Positions 18,196 through 27,497 of a DNA stretch of 61,496 nt are shown here, in pieces. Made by a program: the position numbers and the translations under genes. The notes under the pieces were generated by a model. The model saw only the letters and a program-made list of their open reading frames with translations. It had not been told where the DNA came from and did not search any database. The stretch is from contig JAEYUL010000043.1 of assembly GCA_023432565.1 (NCBI GenBank), forward strand, positions 1 to 61,496. Direction: 5' to 3'. Source of the stretch: Actinomycetes bacterium. GTDB lineage: Bacteria; Actinomycetota; Actinomycetes; Actinomycetales; Cellulomonadaceae. Every line of letters begins with the position of its first letter. The first letter of the stretch is position 1.

Positions 18196-18225
18196 GCACG
18201 GCAGCGCGCGAGCTCGACGAGCACG

Positions 18226-18297
18226 ACGAGGGCGCCCGTCCCGGACCGCACCGTTCCCGCGAGGGACCGGTGGCGCGACCGGGGCGGGCGCCCTCGT
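18226..18297 (+). terminator. Long hairpin between rpfB and rsmA (19-base stem)
   Basis: The arms at 18226-18244 and 18279-18297 pair over 19 bases with a single G-U wobble. The 34-base loop can form a second, imperfect hairpin. It ends 12 bases before the rsmA ATG and its last base is the first base of the rsmA -10 candidate, so it should insulate rsmA from rpfB transcription. Confidence 0.75.
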
Positions 18298-18309
18298 AGG
18301 CTTGCGGCA
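18297..18309 (+). promoter_or_regulatory. Leaderless -10 element of rsmA
   Basis: TAGGCT, six bases, then ATG. The upstream terminator leaves no room for a longer leader, which supports a leaderless transcript. Confidence 0.5.
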
Positions 18310-19268
18310 TGACCTCGCCCGTGACGCTGCTCGGGCCCGCCCAGATCCGTGAGCTCGCGGAACGCGCGGGCGTGCGGCCGACGAAGACGCTCGGGCAGAA
18401 CTTCGTGCTCGACGGCGGGACGGTGCGCAAGATCGTGCGCCAGGCGGACGTCACGCCGGGCATGCCCGTGGTCGAGATCGGGCCGGGTCTGGGGTCGCTG
18501 ACGCTCGGGCTGCTCGAGGCGGACGCGGACGTCGTCGCGGTCGAGATCGACCCGGTGCTCGCGCGTTTGCTGCCGCAGACCGTCGCGGCGCACGTGCCGG
18601 GCCTGCGGCGCGAGGACGACGAGCAGGGCCGTGCCGTCCTGCGCGACGAGGACGGCCGCGCGCGCCTGACGGTCGTGCTGCGGGACGCTCTGGAGGTCAC
18701 GGCGCTGCCCGGACCGCCGCCGCGTGCGCTGGTGGCGAACCTGCCCTACAACGTCTCGGTCCCGGTGCTCCTGACGTTCCTCGAGCGGTTCGGCTCGCTC
18801 GAGCACGCGCTGGTCATGGTGCAGGCCGAGGTCGCGGACCGGCTCGCCGCGCAGCCCGGTTCGCGCACGTACGGTGTGCCGTCGGCGAAGGCGGCCTGGT
18901 ACGCGCAGGTGCGCCGTACGGCCACGGTCGGGCGCTCGGTGTTCTGGCCCGTGCCCAACGTCGACTCCGCGTTGGTCCGGCTCGACCGTCGCGAGCCGCC
19001 GGCCACGTCCGCGACGCGCGAGCAGGTGTTCGCGGTGGTCGACGCCGCGTTCGCCCAGCGCCGCAAGATGCTGCGCGCGGCTCTCGCCCCCTGGTTCGGC
19101 TCGGGCCAGGCCGCGGTCGATGCGCTCACCGCGGCGGGCGTGGACGCGCAGGCGCGCGGCGAGACGGTCGACATCGACGGTTTCGCCCGGATCGCGGAGC
19201 AGCTGCCGGCCACCAGCCTGCGGCCCGACCCGCGCGCCCGCTCCCGGGCTGGCACAGTGGAGCCGTGA
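18309..19268 (+). CDS. rsmA: 16S rRNA (adenine(1518)-N6/adenine(1519)-N6)-dimethyltransferase
   Basis: A 319-residue KsgA/RsmA methyltransferase that dimethylates the two adjacent adenines near the 3' end of 16S rRNA. Visible motifs are KTLGQNFVLD, VEIGPGLGSLTLGLLE for S-adenosylmethionine binding, VAVEIDPVLA, and the catalytic NLPYNVS, followed by FWPVPNVDSALVRL and FAQRRKMLRAAL. Residues about 97-118 form a charged insert common in actinobacterial versions. Its TGA overlaps the ispE GTG by four bases. Confidence 0.96.
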   Translation: MTSPVTLLGPAQIRELAERAGVRPTKTLGQNFVLDGGTVRKIVRQADVTPGMPVVEIGPGLGSLTLGLLEADADVVAVEIDPVLARLLPQTVAAHVPGLRREDDEQGRAVLRDEDGRARLTVVLRDALEVTALPGPPPRALVANLPYNVSVPVLLTFLERFGSLEHALVMVQAEVADRLAAQPGSRTYGVPSAKAAWYAQVRRTATVGRSVFWPVPNVDSALVRLDRREPPATSATREQVFAVVDAAFAQRRKMLRAALAPWFGSGQAAVDALTAAGVDAQARGETVDIDGFARIAEQLPATSLRPDPRARSRAGTVEP

Positions 19269-20212
19269 CGCTCAGCCCGGTGGACGTGGCCACCACGCGT
19301 GAGGTGCGGGTGCGCGCCCCCGGCAAGGTCAACCTCTCGCTGCACGTGGGACCGGTCGACGCCGACGGCTACCACCCGCTGACCACGGTGTTCCAGGCGG
19401 TCTCGGTGTTCGAGGAGGTCACCGCGCGTCCGTGCGACGAGCGCCGGGTGACGGTCTCGGGGCCGCAGCACGAGCTCGTGCCGACGGACGCCTCCAACCT
19501 GGCGATGCGCGCGGCCGAGCTCGTCGCCGAGGCGGCAGGGATCGACGAGGGCGTGCACCTGCACATCGACAAGGGTGTCCCGGTGGCCGGGGGCATGGCC
19601 GGAGGCTCGGCGGACGCCGCGGCGGCTCTGCTCGCCTGCGACGCGCTGTGGCAGGCCGGGTTGTCGCGCGCGGAGCTGCTGGCCCTGGCCGCGCGCCTGG
19701 GCTCCGACGTGCCGTTCGTCCTGCAGGGCCACACCGCGGTCGGCCAGGGGCGCGGGGACCTGCTGACGCCCGTCCTGGGCCGGGGTGAGTTCCACTGGGC
19801 GTTCGCGGTGCAGGACCGCGGCCTGTCGGCCGGCGCGGTGTACCGCGCGCTGGACGAGCTGCGCGGCGACGCGACGCACCCTGCGCCGCCGCCGCACGTG
19901 GACGACGACGTGCCGCTGCTGCAGGCCCTGCGCTCGGGGGACGCGCGCGCGCTCGGCGCCGCGCTGCACAACGACCTGGAGCGCGCCGCGCTCGAGCTCG
20001 ACCCGGGCCTGGCCGAGCCGCTCGGCGTCGCCCGGGACGCGGGTGCGCTGGGCGTGGTCGTCTCGGGCTCGGGGCCCACGGTCGCGGCGCTGGCCCGCAG
20101 CCGTCAGCACGCGCTGGTCCTCGCGGCGGCGTTCACCGCGTCGGGCGCGGCGGACCGCGTGCTGACCGCGTCCGGCCCGGTGCCGGGTGCGCGCCTCGTC
20201 TCCGGCGACTGA
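19265..20212 (+). CDS. ispE: 4-diphosphocytidyl-2-C-methyl-D-erythritol kinase
   Basis: A 315-residue GHMP kinase of the methylerythritol phosphate isoprenoid pathway. It phosphorylates the 2-hydroxyl of the CDP-methylerythritol intermediate with ATP. The N-terminal APGKVNLSLHVG, the phosphate loop PVAGGMAGGSADAAAALLA and the C-terminal SGSGPTVAALA are present. The GTG start overlaps the rsmA stop, and GGAG lies a few bases upstream inside rsmA, so translation is coupled. Confidence 0.95.
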   Translation: MTLSPVDVATTREVRVRAPGKVNLSLHVGPVDADGYHPLTTVFQAVSVFEEVTARPCDERRVTVSGPQHELVPTDASNLAMRAAELVAEAAGIDEGVHLHIDKGVPVAGGMAGGSADAAAALLACDALWQAGLSRAELLALAARLGSDVPFVLQGHTAVGQGRGDLLTPVLGRGEFHWAFAVQDRGLSAGAVYRALDELRGDATHPAPPPHVDDDVPLLQALRSGDARALGAALHNDLERAALELDPGLAEPLGVARDAGALGVVVSGSGPTVAALARSRQHALVLAAAFTASGAADRVLTASGPVPGARLVSGD

Positions 20213-20225
20213 TCCGATCGACCTC

Positions 20226-20269
20226 TTGACGGGGCGTCCGCGTCGTCCAATACTTAAGTCGATGCTTAA
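20226..20269 (+). promoter_or_regulatory. Promoter and operator of the ArsR gene
   Basis: TTGACG, 17 bases, then AATACT gives a near-consensus promoter whose start would fall on the ATG at 20262. A dyad TTAAG-N6-CTTAA (20254-20269) spans the end of the -10 and the start codon. It is AT-rich against the local sequence and well placed for self-repression by the ArsR protein. Confidence 0.6.
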
Positions 20270-20603
20270 CCATGTGGATCTCGACACGGCGTTCCGCGCC
20301 CTGTCGGACGCGAGCCGCCGGGCGATGGTCGAACGACTCGCCCGGGGTCCCGCAACCGTCGGCACGCTCGCCGCCCCTCTCGACATGTCGCTCCCGGCGG
20401 TCCTGCAGCACCTGGCGGTGCTGGAGGCCGCGGGCATCGTCACGTCGCACAAGGTCGGCCGCGTCCGCACCTGCTCGCTCGTCCCCGGCGCGCTCGACGG
20501 CCCGACGGCCTGGCTCCAGCACCAGCGTCTGCCGGCCGAGCGCCACCTCGACCGGCTCGGCGGCCACCTCGCCGCAGCCGACACCCCTCAGGAGCAGCCA
20601 TGA
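20262..20603 (+). CDS. ArsR-family winged-helix repressor
   Basis: A 113-residue helix-turn-helix regulator. LDTAFRALSDASRRAMVERLARGPATVGTLA and LPAVLQHLAVLEAAGIVTSHKVGR are the conserved ArsR core and recognition helix. No metal-binding Cys pair is visible (the single Cys is in VRTCSLV), so it is of the non-metal type usually paired with an AHSA1/SRPBCC protein, as here. The ATG at 20262 was chosen over upstream starts because of the promoter spacing and family length. The stop overlaps the next ATG by four bases. Confidence 0.88.
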   Translation: MLNHVDLDTAFRALSDASRRAMVERLARGPATVGTLAAPLDMSLPAVLQHLAVLEAAGIVTSHKVGRVRTCSLVPGALDGPTAWLQHQRLPAERHLDRLGGHLAAADTPQEQP

Positions 20604-21064
20604 CCAGCACCACCACCGGCCTGGCCCACGCCACGTTCGTCATCGAGCGCACCTACCCCGTCCCGGTCGAGCGCGTGTGGAGCGCGCACGCCGACGCCGA
20701 CGAGCGCGCGCAGTGGTTCGGCAACGACCCGGGCTTCGAGACCACGCAGGCCAGCCACGGGTTCGTCGTCGGCGGGACGACCGTGCAGGACGGCCAGTGG
20801 CACGGCGGTCCGCGCTCCCGCTTCGTCGCCCGGTACAGCGACCTGCGGGAGAACGAGCGCATCGTGCACACCTACGACATGTGGATCGGCGAGGAGTACT
20901 TCTCGACCTCGCTGGTCACGACGACGTTCGAGGCGGTCGACGGCGGCACGCGGCTCACGTACGTCGAGCAGGGCGTGTACACCGGCGGTGAGCAGGACGC
21001 CGTGAACCGCGAGACGGGTTGCGCGCAGATCCTCGACGCCCTGGGCGCCTACCTCGCCCGGTGA
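20600..21064 (+). CDS. SRPBCC (AHSA1-type) ligand-binding-fold protein
   Basis: A 154-residue START-like domain protein. FVIERTYPVPVERVWSAHAD, QWFGNDPGF and the terminal helix DALGAYL fit the AHSA1/Aha1-like branch. It is translationally coupled to the ArsR repressor, an arrangement seen widely in bacteria, where the pair may respond to a hydrophobic small molecule. The ligand is unknown. Confidence 0.85.
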   Translation: MTSTTTGLAHATFVIERTYPVPVERVWSAHADADERAQWFGNDPGFETTQASHGFVVGGTTVQDGQWHGGPRSRFVARYSDLRENERIVHTYDMWIGEEYFSTSLVTTTFEAVDGGTRLTYVEQGVYTGGEQDAVNRETGCAQILDALGAYLAR

Positions 21065-21089
21065 GCGCGGACGCCCCGCGCCGGGCCGG

Positions 21090-21104
21090 TAGCCTCGTAC
21101 CCTC

Positions 21105-21105
<1 letters not shown>
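21090..21105 (+). promoter_or_regulatory. Possible -10 element of the ABC-F gene
   Basis: TAGCCT lies nine bases before the ATG at 21105. The spacing allows a very short leader or a leaderless transcript. No SD is visible. Confidence 0.35.
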
Positions 21106-22976
<1,871 letters not shown>

Positions 22977-23034
22977 CCGCGCCTGCCCCGCCCGACGGAC
23001 CTTGTCCACCCCCGAGCCCGCTGCGGGTCGCCTT

Positions 23035-23052
23035 CGGTGCGGGGCCGCACCG
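23035..23052. terminator. Palindromic hairpin between convergent ABC-F and MarR genes
   Basis: CGGTGCGG and CCGCACCG form a near-perfect palindrome. A second arm pair, TGCTCGC and GCGAGCA, follows about 20 bases later. Both sit in the 143-base gap between the two stop codons. Confidence 0.45.
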
Positions 23053-23119
23053 TCCGTGGTCCAGGGGTTGCTCGCGCGACACGCCGTGCGGGAGCGAGCA
23101 GGTGCTGGGTCGCGGTGGG

Positions 23120-23641
23120 TCAGTGGGCGTGGGGGGAGTCGAACGGCAGGAGCGCCTCGCGCAGGAGGGCCGCGAGCTGCGTGCGGTCCTGCTCGGTCAG
23201 GTCACGCAGGAGCGTGCGCTCGGTGTCGAGCAGGTCCGCGAACGCGGCGTCGACGCGCGCCAGACCGGCCGAGGTGAGCTGCACGAGCACGCCGCGCCGG
23301 TCGTCGGGCGAGGGCTGGCGCTCGACCAGCCCCTTCTCCGCGAGCCGGTCGATGCGGTTCGTCATGGTCCCCGACGTCACGAGCGTGAGCGTCAGCAGGG
23401 CGCCGGGTGACAACCGGTACGGGCTCCCGGCACGCCGCAGCGCGGACAGCACGTCGAACTCCCACGTCTCGAGGCCGTGCCGCTCGAACGCGCCACGGCG
23501 CGCCAGGTCGAGGTGCCGCGCGAGCCGGCTCACGCGGGAGAGGACCTCGAGCGGGCGGACGTCCAGGTCGGGCCGCTCCCGCTGCCAGGCAGCGACGATC
23601 CGGTCCACCTCGTCGTGGGGCGTGCGGTCGTCCGGTGCCAT
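23120..23641 (-). CDS. MarR-family transcriptional regulator
   Basis: A 173-residue winged-helix protein. Helices (LSRVSRLARHLDLARRGAFERHGL), the recognition region LTLTLVTSGTMTNRIDRLAEKGLVER and the wing PSPDDRRGVLVQLT identify MarR. It probably represses a nearby or its own promoter in response to small phenolic ligands. I chose the ATG at 23641 over the ATG at 23662 because TAATCT sits exactly seven bases before it and an inverted repeat ATGTCGA-N9-TCGACAT (23640-23662) covers that -10. The longer form would have seven more residues. Confidence 0.88.
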   Translation of the reverse strand: MAPDDRTPHDEVDRIVAAWQRERPDLDVRPLEVLSRVSRLARHLDLARRGAFERHGLETWEFDVLSALRRAGSPYRLSPGALLTLTLVTSGTMTNRIDRLAEKGLVERQPSPDDRRGVLVQLTSAGLARVDAAFADLLDTERTLLRDLTEQDRTQLAALLREALLPFDSPHAH

Positions 23642-23662
23642 GTCGACGAGATTACTCGACAT
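23640..23662 (-). promoter_or_regulatory. Candidate MarR operator overlapping the -10
   Basis: Perfect 7-base inverted repeat ATGTCGA / TCGACAT with a 9-base spacer that contains TAATCT. It overlaps the putative leaderless promoter, the usual place for an autorepressor. Confidence 0.5.
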
Positions 23663-23696
23663 CGACAGACCTGCAGCGGGACCCGCTGAGGCGGTC

Positions 23697-24392
23697 TCAG
23701 GAGGCGTCGGCGCGCGCGCGTCCGGACGCGGCGCTCGTCGCCTCTGCCGTGCCGCCCTTGGTCAGGCTCGGCCGGCGCTCGAGGCCGGCGAGCCCGTTCC
23801 ACGCGAGGTTGACGAGGTGGCTCGCCACGTCGCTCTTTCCCGGACGGCGTGCGTCCAGCCACCACTGGCCGGTCAGCGCGACCATCCCGACGAGCATCTG
23901 CGCGTAGATCGGCGCGGTCTTGGGGTCCAGCCCTTGCTTCTTGAACTGGTCGGCGAGCAGGTGCTCGACCTGGGTCGCCACGTCACCGATGAGGCTGGAG
24001 AACGTGCCGGTGGCCTGGGCGACGGGGGAGTCACGCACGAGGATGCGAAACCCGTCCTCGCTGGACTCGATGTAGGACAGCAGGGCCAGAGCGGTGCGCT
24101 CGACGAGCACCTTCGGGTGCCCACCGCCTTCGAGCGCTCCGGTGAGCGCACCGGTCAGGCTCTGGATCTCGCGGTCGACGACGACCGCGTACACGCCTTC
24201 CTTGCCGCCGAAGTGCTCGTAGACGACGGGCTTGGAGACCTCGGCGCGCGCCGCGATCTCCTCGACGCTCGTGCCGTCGAAGCCCTTCTCGGCGAACAGC
24301 TTGCGCGAGACGTCGAGGAGCTGGGCACGCCGCTGCACCCCGGTCATCCTCGACCGCGGTACCCGCTTGCTGTCTGCCATGGCCCCCATCAT
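23697..24392 (-). CDS. TetR-family transcriptional regulator
   Basis: About 231 residues. The N-terminal helix-turn-helix RRAQLLDVSRKLFAEKGFDGTSVEEIAARAEVSKPVVYEHFGGKEGVYAVVV is a textbook TetR DNA-binding domain. The remaining helices form a ligand pocket that cannot be assigned; the C-terminal tail is Ala/Ser/Arg-rich. ATG codons occur at 24392, 24389 and 24380. The first has GAGG seven bases upstream, so I chose it, though the family-conserved part allows 24380. No target gene is obvious nearby. Confidence 0.9.
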   Translation of the reverse strand: MMGAMADSKRVPRSRMTGVQRRAQLLDVSRKLFAEKGFDGTSVEEIAARAEVSKPVVYEHFGGKEGVYAVVVDREIQSLTGALTGALEGGGHPKVLVERTALALLSYIESSEDGFRILVRDSPVAQATGTFSSLIGDVATQVEHLLADQFKKQGLDPKTAPIYAQMLVGMVALTGQWWLDARRPGKSDVASHLVNLAWNGLAGLERRPSLTKGGTAEATSAASGRARADAS

Positions 24393-24490
24393 GCCGTGAC
24401 CTCGCCGTATCCCCGACGCTCTCGCCGGCCCCGCGCGGCGCCGCGACCTCGGCACTTGCCGCGAGCTCGGCGCTCTGGCCGGACGGGCTC

Positions 24491-24547
24491 GCGCCGGACC
24501 ACCGGGCCGGCGCCGGACTGCGGGCCCGCGCCGGACTGCGGCCCGCG
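24491..24547. repeat. Three imperfect GC-rich direct repeats before tRNA-Gln
   Basis: Units beginning GCGCCGGAC recur at 24491, 24510 and 24528. The last two share GCGCCGGACTGCGG exactly. The repeats lie in the 257-base gap between the TetR start and the tRNA; the rest of that gap shows no ORF. Confidence 0.55.
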
Positions 24548-24649
24548 CCGCGGCGTCGACGTCGTGGCGAGCCGCTGGTCTCGTCGTTGCCGGACGACGA
24601 GAGCCGGCCTGGCAGACTGGGCTGCCGTCGGGCGCGCGGCGACCGACGA

Positions 24650-24721
24650 TCCGCCCTGGTGTAACGGCAGCACGCAGGCCTTTGGAGCCTCGCGGTCCAG
24701 GTTCGAATCCTGGGGGCGGAG
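24650..24721 (+). tRNA. tRNA-Gln (anticodon TTG)
   Basis: The acceptor strands TCCGCCC and GGGCGGA pair perfectly. The anticodon loop CTTTGGA gives TTG for CAA codons, and the T arm contains GGTTCGAATCC. The discriminator is G, and CCA is not encoded. It is a single tRNA with no neighbours of its kind. Confidence 0.93.
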
Positions 24722-24952
24722 CCTGCGCACGAGCGGTCGCAGATCCGAGGAGGTCTGGAGCGCGACGCCGCGCCGAGCGGGCCGCAGCGGGCACGGCGCA
24801 GCTCGCACGCAGCCCGGGCGACACCGGCACGAGGGCGCGTCGAGCCGGGACCGGCGCGCGCGGGTGCACACGAAGGAGTGATGTGTCGCGGGGGACGTCC
24901 GTGGAGCGCGCCGTGCGACTCATGCTTCGGCATGACCCGTGACGAGGCGACC

Positions 24953-25672
24953 ATGACCAGCGACCCGACGACCACCGGCCCGGCGAGCACCGGCCCGACG
25001 ACCACGACGAGCACCGGCCCGGCGAGCACCGGTCCGACGAGCACCGGTCCGACGAGTACCGGGCCGACGAGCACCGGTCCGACGAGTTCCGGGCCGACGA
25101 CCACCGGTCCGACGAGTTCCGGGCCGACGACCACCGGCCCGCACTCCGTGGACGCCGCCGTCGCCGACGACGCGTCGACGGACCCGACGGGGCTCGGGGG
25201 GACGAGTCGCGACGGCGCCGAAGCCGCTCGTCGGCCGGGCTGGGGTCGCGTCCTGGGCGTCACGGTCGGGACGGCGTTCGTCGTCGGCTTCGCGACCGCG
25301 CTCGTCGCCCGGCTGCTGATGCGGTTCGTGGCGCAGGCCGTCGGCTCCGACACCGGTTTCTCGGTGATCGGGACGCTCGGGATCGCGATCGTCTTCTCGG
25401 TGATGATGGTGCCGGCCGCGGCGGGCGGCGCGCTCGAGGCACGCACGCGACGCGCGGTCGTCGGCCTCGTCGGGATGCTGGTGACGGCCGTGGTCCTCGC
25501 ATGGGCGAACGCCAGCACGGCCCTCGTCGCCCTGGCGGACCACCCGCTGCGCGAGGGGCCGGAGCTCGACCTGGTCGCGCTGCTCCTCGTCGGGTTCGGC
25601 GCGACGGTCGTCGCCGGCGCCCTGGCCGCCCGACGGCTCGCCCGGCGCTGGACGCTCGGACGGGGCGCCTGA
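24953..25672 (+). CDS. Hypothetical membrane protein with Thr/Ser/Gly/Pro repeat tail
   Basis: A 239-residue protein. Residues about 4-65 are tandem STGPT-type pentapeptides. After an acidic linker come four predicted membrane helices (about 100-125, 132-155, 165-188 and 204-226). There is no signal peptide, so the repeat tail may be cytosolic or outside depending on topology. The ATG at 24953 follows GAGG by five bases; an in-frame ATG at 24932 is less likely. I recognise no family. Confidence 0.6.
   Translation: MTSDPTTTGPASTGPTTTTSTGPASTGPTSTGPTSTGPTSTGPTSSGPTTTGPTSSGPTTTGPHSVDAAVADDASTDPTGLGGTSRDGAEAARRPGWGRVLGVTVGTAFVVGFATALVARLLMRFVAQAVGSDTGFSVIGTLGIAIVFSVMMVPAAAGGALEARTRRAVVGLVGMLVTAVVLAWANASTALVALADHPLREGPELDLVALLLVGFGATVVAGALAARRLARRWTLGRGA
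24965..25143 (+). repeat. 15-base coding tandem repeat (STGPT unit)
   Basis: About eleven copies of a 15-base unit (ACGAGCACCGGTCCG and variants) code for STGPT, SSGPT and TTGPT. The frame is kept. Silent third-base differences between copies show the repeat is not newly expanded throughout. Confidence 0.8.
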
Positions 25673-25761
25673 CGCTGCGCCGCCGCCCGGCGCGGGTGGG
25701 TGCTTGGTCACACCTTCCCCATCGCGCGCCGGGACCGTCCGGGCAGACGGGGCCACGGCGG

Positions 25762-25767
25762 TAGAGT
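25762..25767 (+). promoter_or_regulatory. Possible -10 element for glmU-prs
   Basis: TAGAGT lies about 62 bases before the glmU start. No convincing -35 is seen. Confidence 0.3.
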
Positions 25768-25829
25768 GGCGAGCGCGCACGGTTCCGCCGCCCGGCTCGT
25801 CGGGCACACCCCGCGAGGAGCACCCACAG

Positions 25830-27497
25830 GTGACCACCCCCCGCCCTGCCGCCGTCATCGTCCTCGCCGCAGGCGAAGGAACGCGGATGCGCTCGGCGAC
25901 ACCCAAGGTCCTGCACACCCTGGCCGGCCGGAGCATGCTCGGGCACGCGCTGGCGACCGCTCAGGCACTCGACCCGGCCCGCGTGGTCGTCGTCGTGCGG
26001 CACGAGCGCGAGAAGGTCGCGGCGCACGTCGCGCAGATCGCGCCCGACGCACTGATCGCCGACCAGGACGCGATCCCCGGCACGGGCCGCGCCGTCCAGG
26101 TCGCGATGACGACGCTCGACGCGGCCGCGCAGGCCGGCGCGGTGGTCGCGCTCGACCGGCCGGGGGCCCCGGGATCGGCGTCAGGCGTGCTGCTCGAGGG
26201 TGCGGTCGTCGTCGTCGCCGGTGACGTCCCGCTGCTCGACGCCGGCACGCTGGAGGAGCTCCTCGCCGCCCACCACGCCGACGGCAACGCGGTCACGGTG
26301 CTCACCACCGAGCTCGAGGACGCCACCGGCTACGGCCGCGTGGTGCGCGAGCCCGGCACGGGGGACGTGCTGCGGGTCGTCGAGCACAAGGACGCCACGG
26401 ACGCCGAGCGCGAGATCCGCGAGATCAACTCCTCGATCTACGTGTTCGACGCGGCCGTGCTGCGCAGCGCGCTCGGCCGGCTCGGCCGCGACAACGCCCA
26501 GGGCGAGGTGTACCTCACCGACGTGCTGGCGATCGCGCGCGCGGACGGCGGGCACGTGCGCGCGCTGCGCACCGACGACCCGTACACGGTCGAGGGCGTC
26601 AACGACCGCGTCCAGCTCGCGGCGCTCGCCGCGGAGTACAACCGCCGCCTGCTCGAGGACTGGATGCGCGAGGGCGTGACCGTCGTCGACCCGGCCACGA
26701 CGTGGGTCGACGTGGACGTCGAGCTCGAGCGCGACGTGACCCTCCTGCCCGGCACGCAGCTGCACGGCGCGACGGTGGTCCGCGAGGGCGCGACCGTCGG
26801 TCCGGACACCACGCTGACGGACGTGGAGGTCGGTGCGGGTGCGACCGTCTCGCGCACGCACGGCAGCCTCGCGGTGATCGGCGAGAAGGCGAGCGTGGGA
26901 CCGTTCGCGTACCTGCGGCCCGGCACCGTGCTCGGCCGCAAGGGCAAGATCGGCACGTTCGTCGAGACCAAGAACGCGCAGATCGGCGAGGGCTCGAAGG
27001 TCCCGCACCTGTCGTACATCGGCGACGCGACGATCGGCGAGCACTCGAACGTGGGCGCCGCGTCCGTGACCGTCAACTACGACGGCGTGCACAAGCACCG
27101 CACGACGATCGGCTCGCACGCGCGCACCGGCGCCGACAACATGTTCGTCGCGCCCGTCACCATCGGCGACGGCGCCTACACCGGCGCCGGCTCGGTGATC
27201 CGGCGCGACGTGCCCGCGGGCGCGCTCGGGGTGAGCCAGGGCTCGCAGCGCAACATCGAGGGCTGGGTGCAGCGCTCGCGCGCGGGCACCCCCGCCGCCG
27301 AGGCCGCCGCGAAGGTGAACGGCCCCGCCGGCGACGACGACCTGTCCCCGCAGGCGCGTGCCGAGCGCGAGCGCGCCGCGACCGCGGCCCGCGGCGTGCC
27401 GATCACGCCGCCGCCGACGCTGCCCGACCAGCCCGCGCACCTGCCGGACCCGGCACACGACTCCGAGAACGGCACCGAGGGGACGCACACGCGATGA
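25830..27497 (+). CDS. glmU: Bifunctional GlmU: glucosamine-1-phosphate acetyltransferase / UDP-GlcNAc pyrophosphorylase
   Basis: A 555-residue bifunctional enzyme making UDP-N-acetylglucosamine for peptidoglycan and other glycans. The N-terminal nucleotidyltransferase has VLAAGEGTRMRSATPKVLH, DQDAIPGTGRAVQ and VVAGDVPLLD; the C-terminal left-handed beta-helix has the hexapeptide repeats and SYIGDATIGEHSNVGAASVTVNYDG with the acetyltransferase residues. About 75 extra C-terminal residues are disordered, as in other actinobacterial GlmU. GAGGAG precedes the GTG by nine bases. Its stop overlaps the prs ATG, and the glmU-prs pairing is conserved. Confidence 0.96.
   Translation: MTTPRPAAVIVLAAGEGTRMRSATPKVLHTLAGRSMLGHALATAQALDPARVVVVVRHEREKVAAHVAQIAPDALIADQDAIPGTGRAVQVAMTTLDAAAQAGAVVALDRPGAPGSASGVLLEGAVVVVAGDVPLLDAGTLEELLAAHHADGNAVTVLTTELEDATGYGRVVREPGTGDVLRVVEHKDATDAEREIREINSSIYVFDAAVLRSALGRLGRDNAQGEVYLTDVLAIARADGGHVRALRTDDPYTVEGVNDRVQLAALAAEYNRRLLEDWMREGVTVVDPATTWVDVDVELERDVTLLPGTQLHGATVVREGATVGPDTTLTDVEVGAGATVSRTHGSLAVIGEKASVGPFAYLRPGTVLGRKGKIGTFVETKNAQIGEGSKVPHLSYIGDATIGEHSNVGAASVTVNYDGVHKHRTTIGSHARTGADNMFVAPVTIGDGAYTGAGSVIRRDVPAGALGVSQGSQRNIEGWVQRSRAGTPAAEAAAKVNGPAGDDDLSPQARAERERAATAARGVPITPPPTLPDQPAHLPDPAHDSENGTEGTHTR

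Noticed and set aside
23120..24392. MarR and TetR genes as an acquired island
   Set aside because: Codon use and G+C match the neighbours and no mobile element or attachment site flanks them.
24650..24721. tRNA-Gln as an integration site for a mobile element
   Set aside because: No integrase and no repeat of the tRNA 3' end was seen in the window.
24965..25143. Tandem repeat as a possible CRISPR array
   Set aside because: The unit is 15 bases with no unique spacers and codes STGPT.
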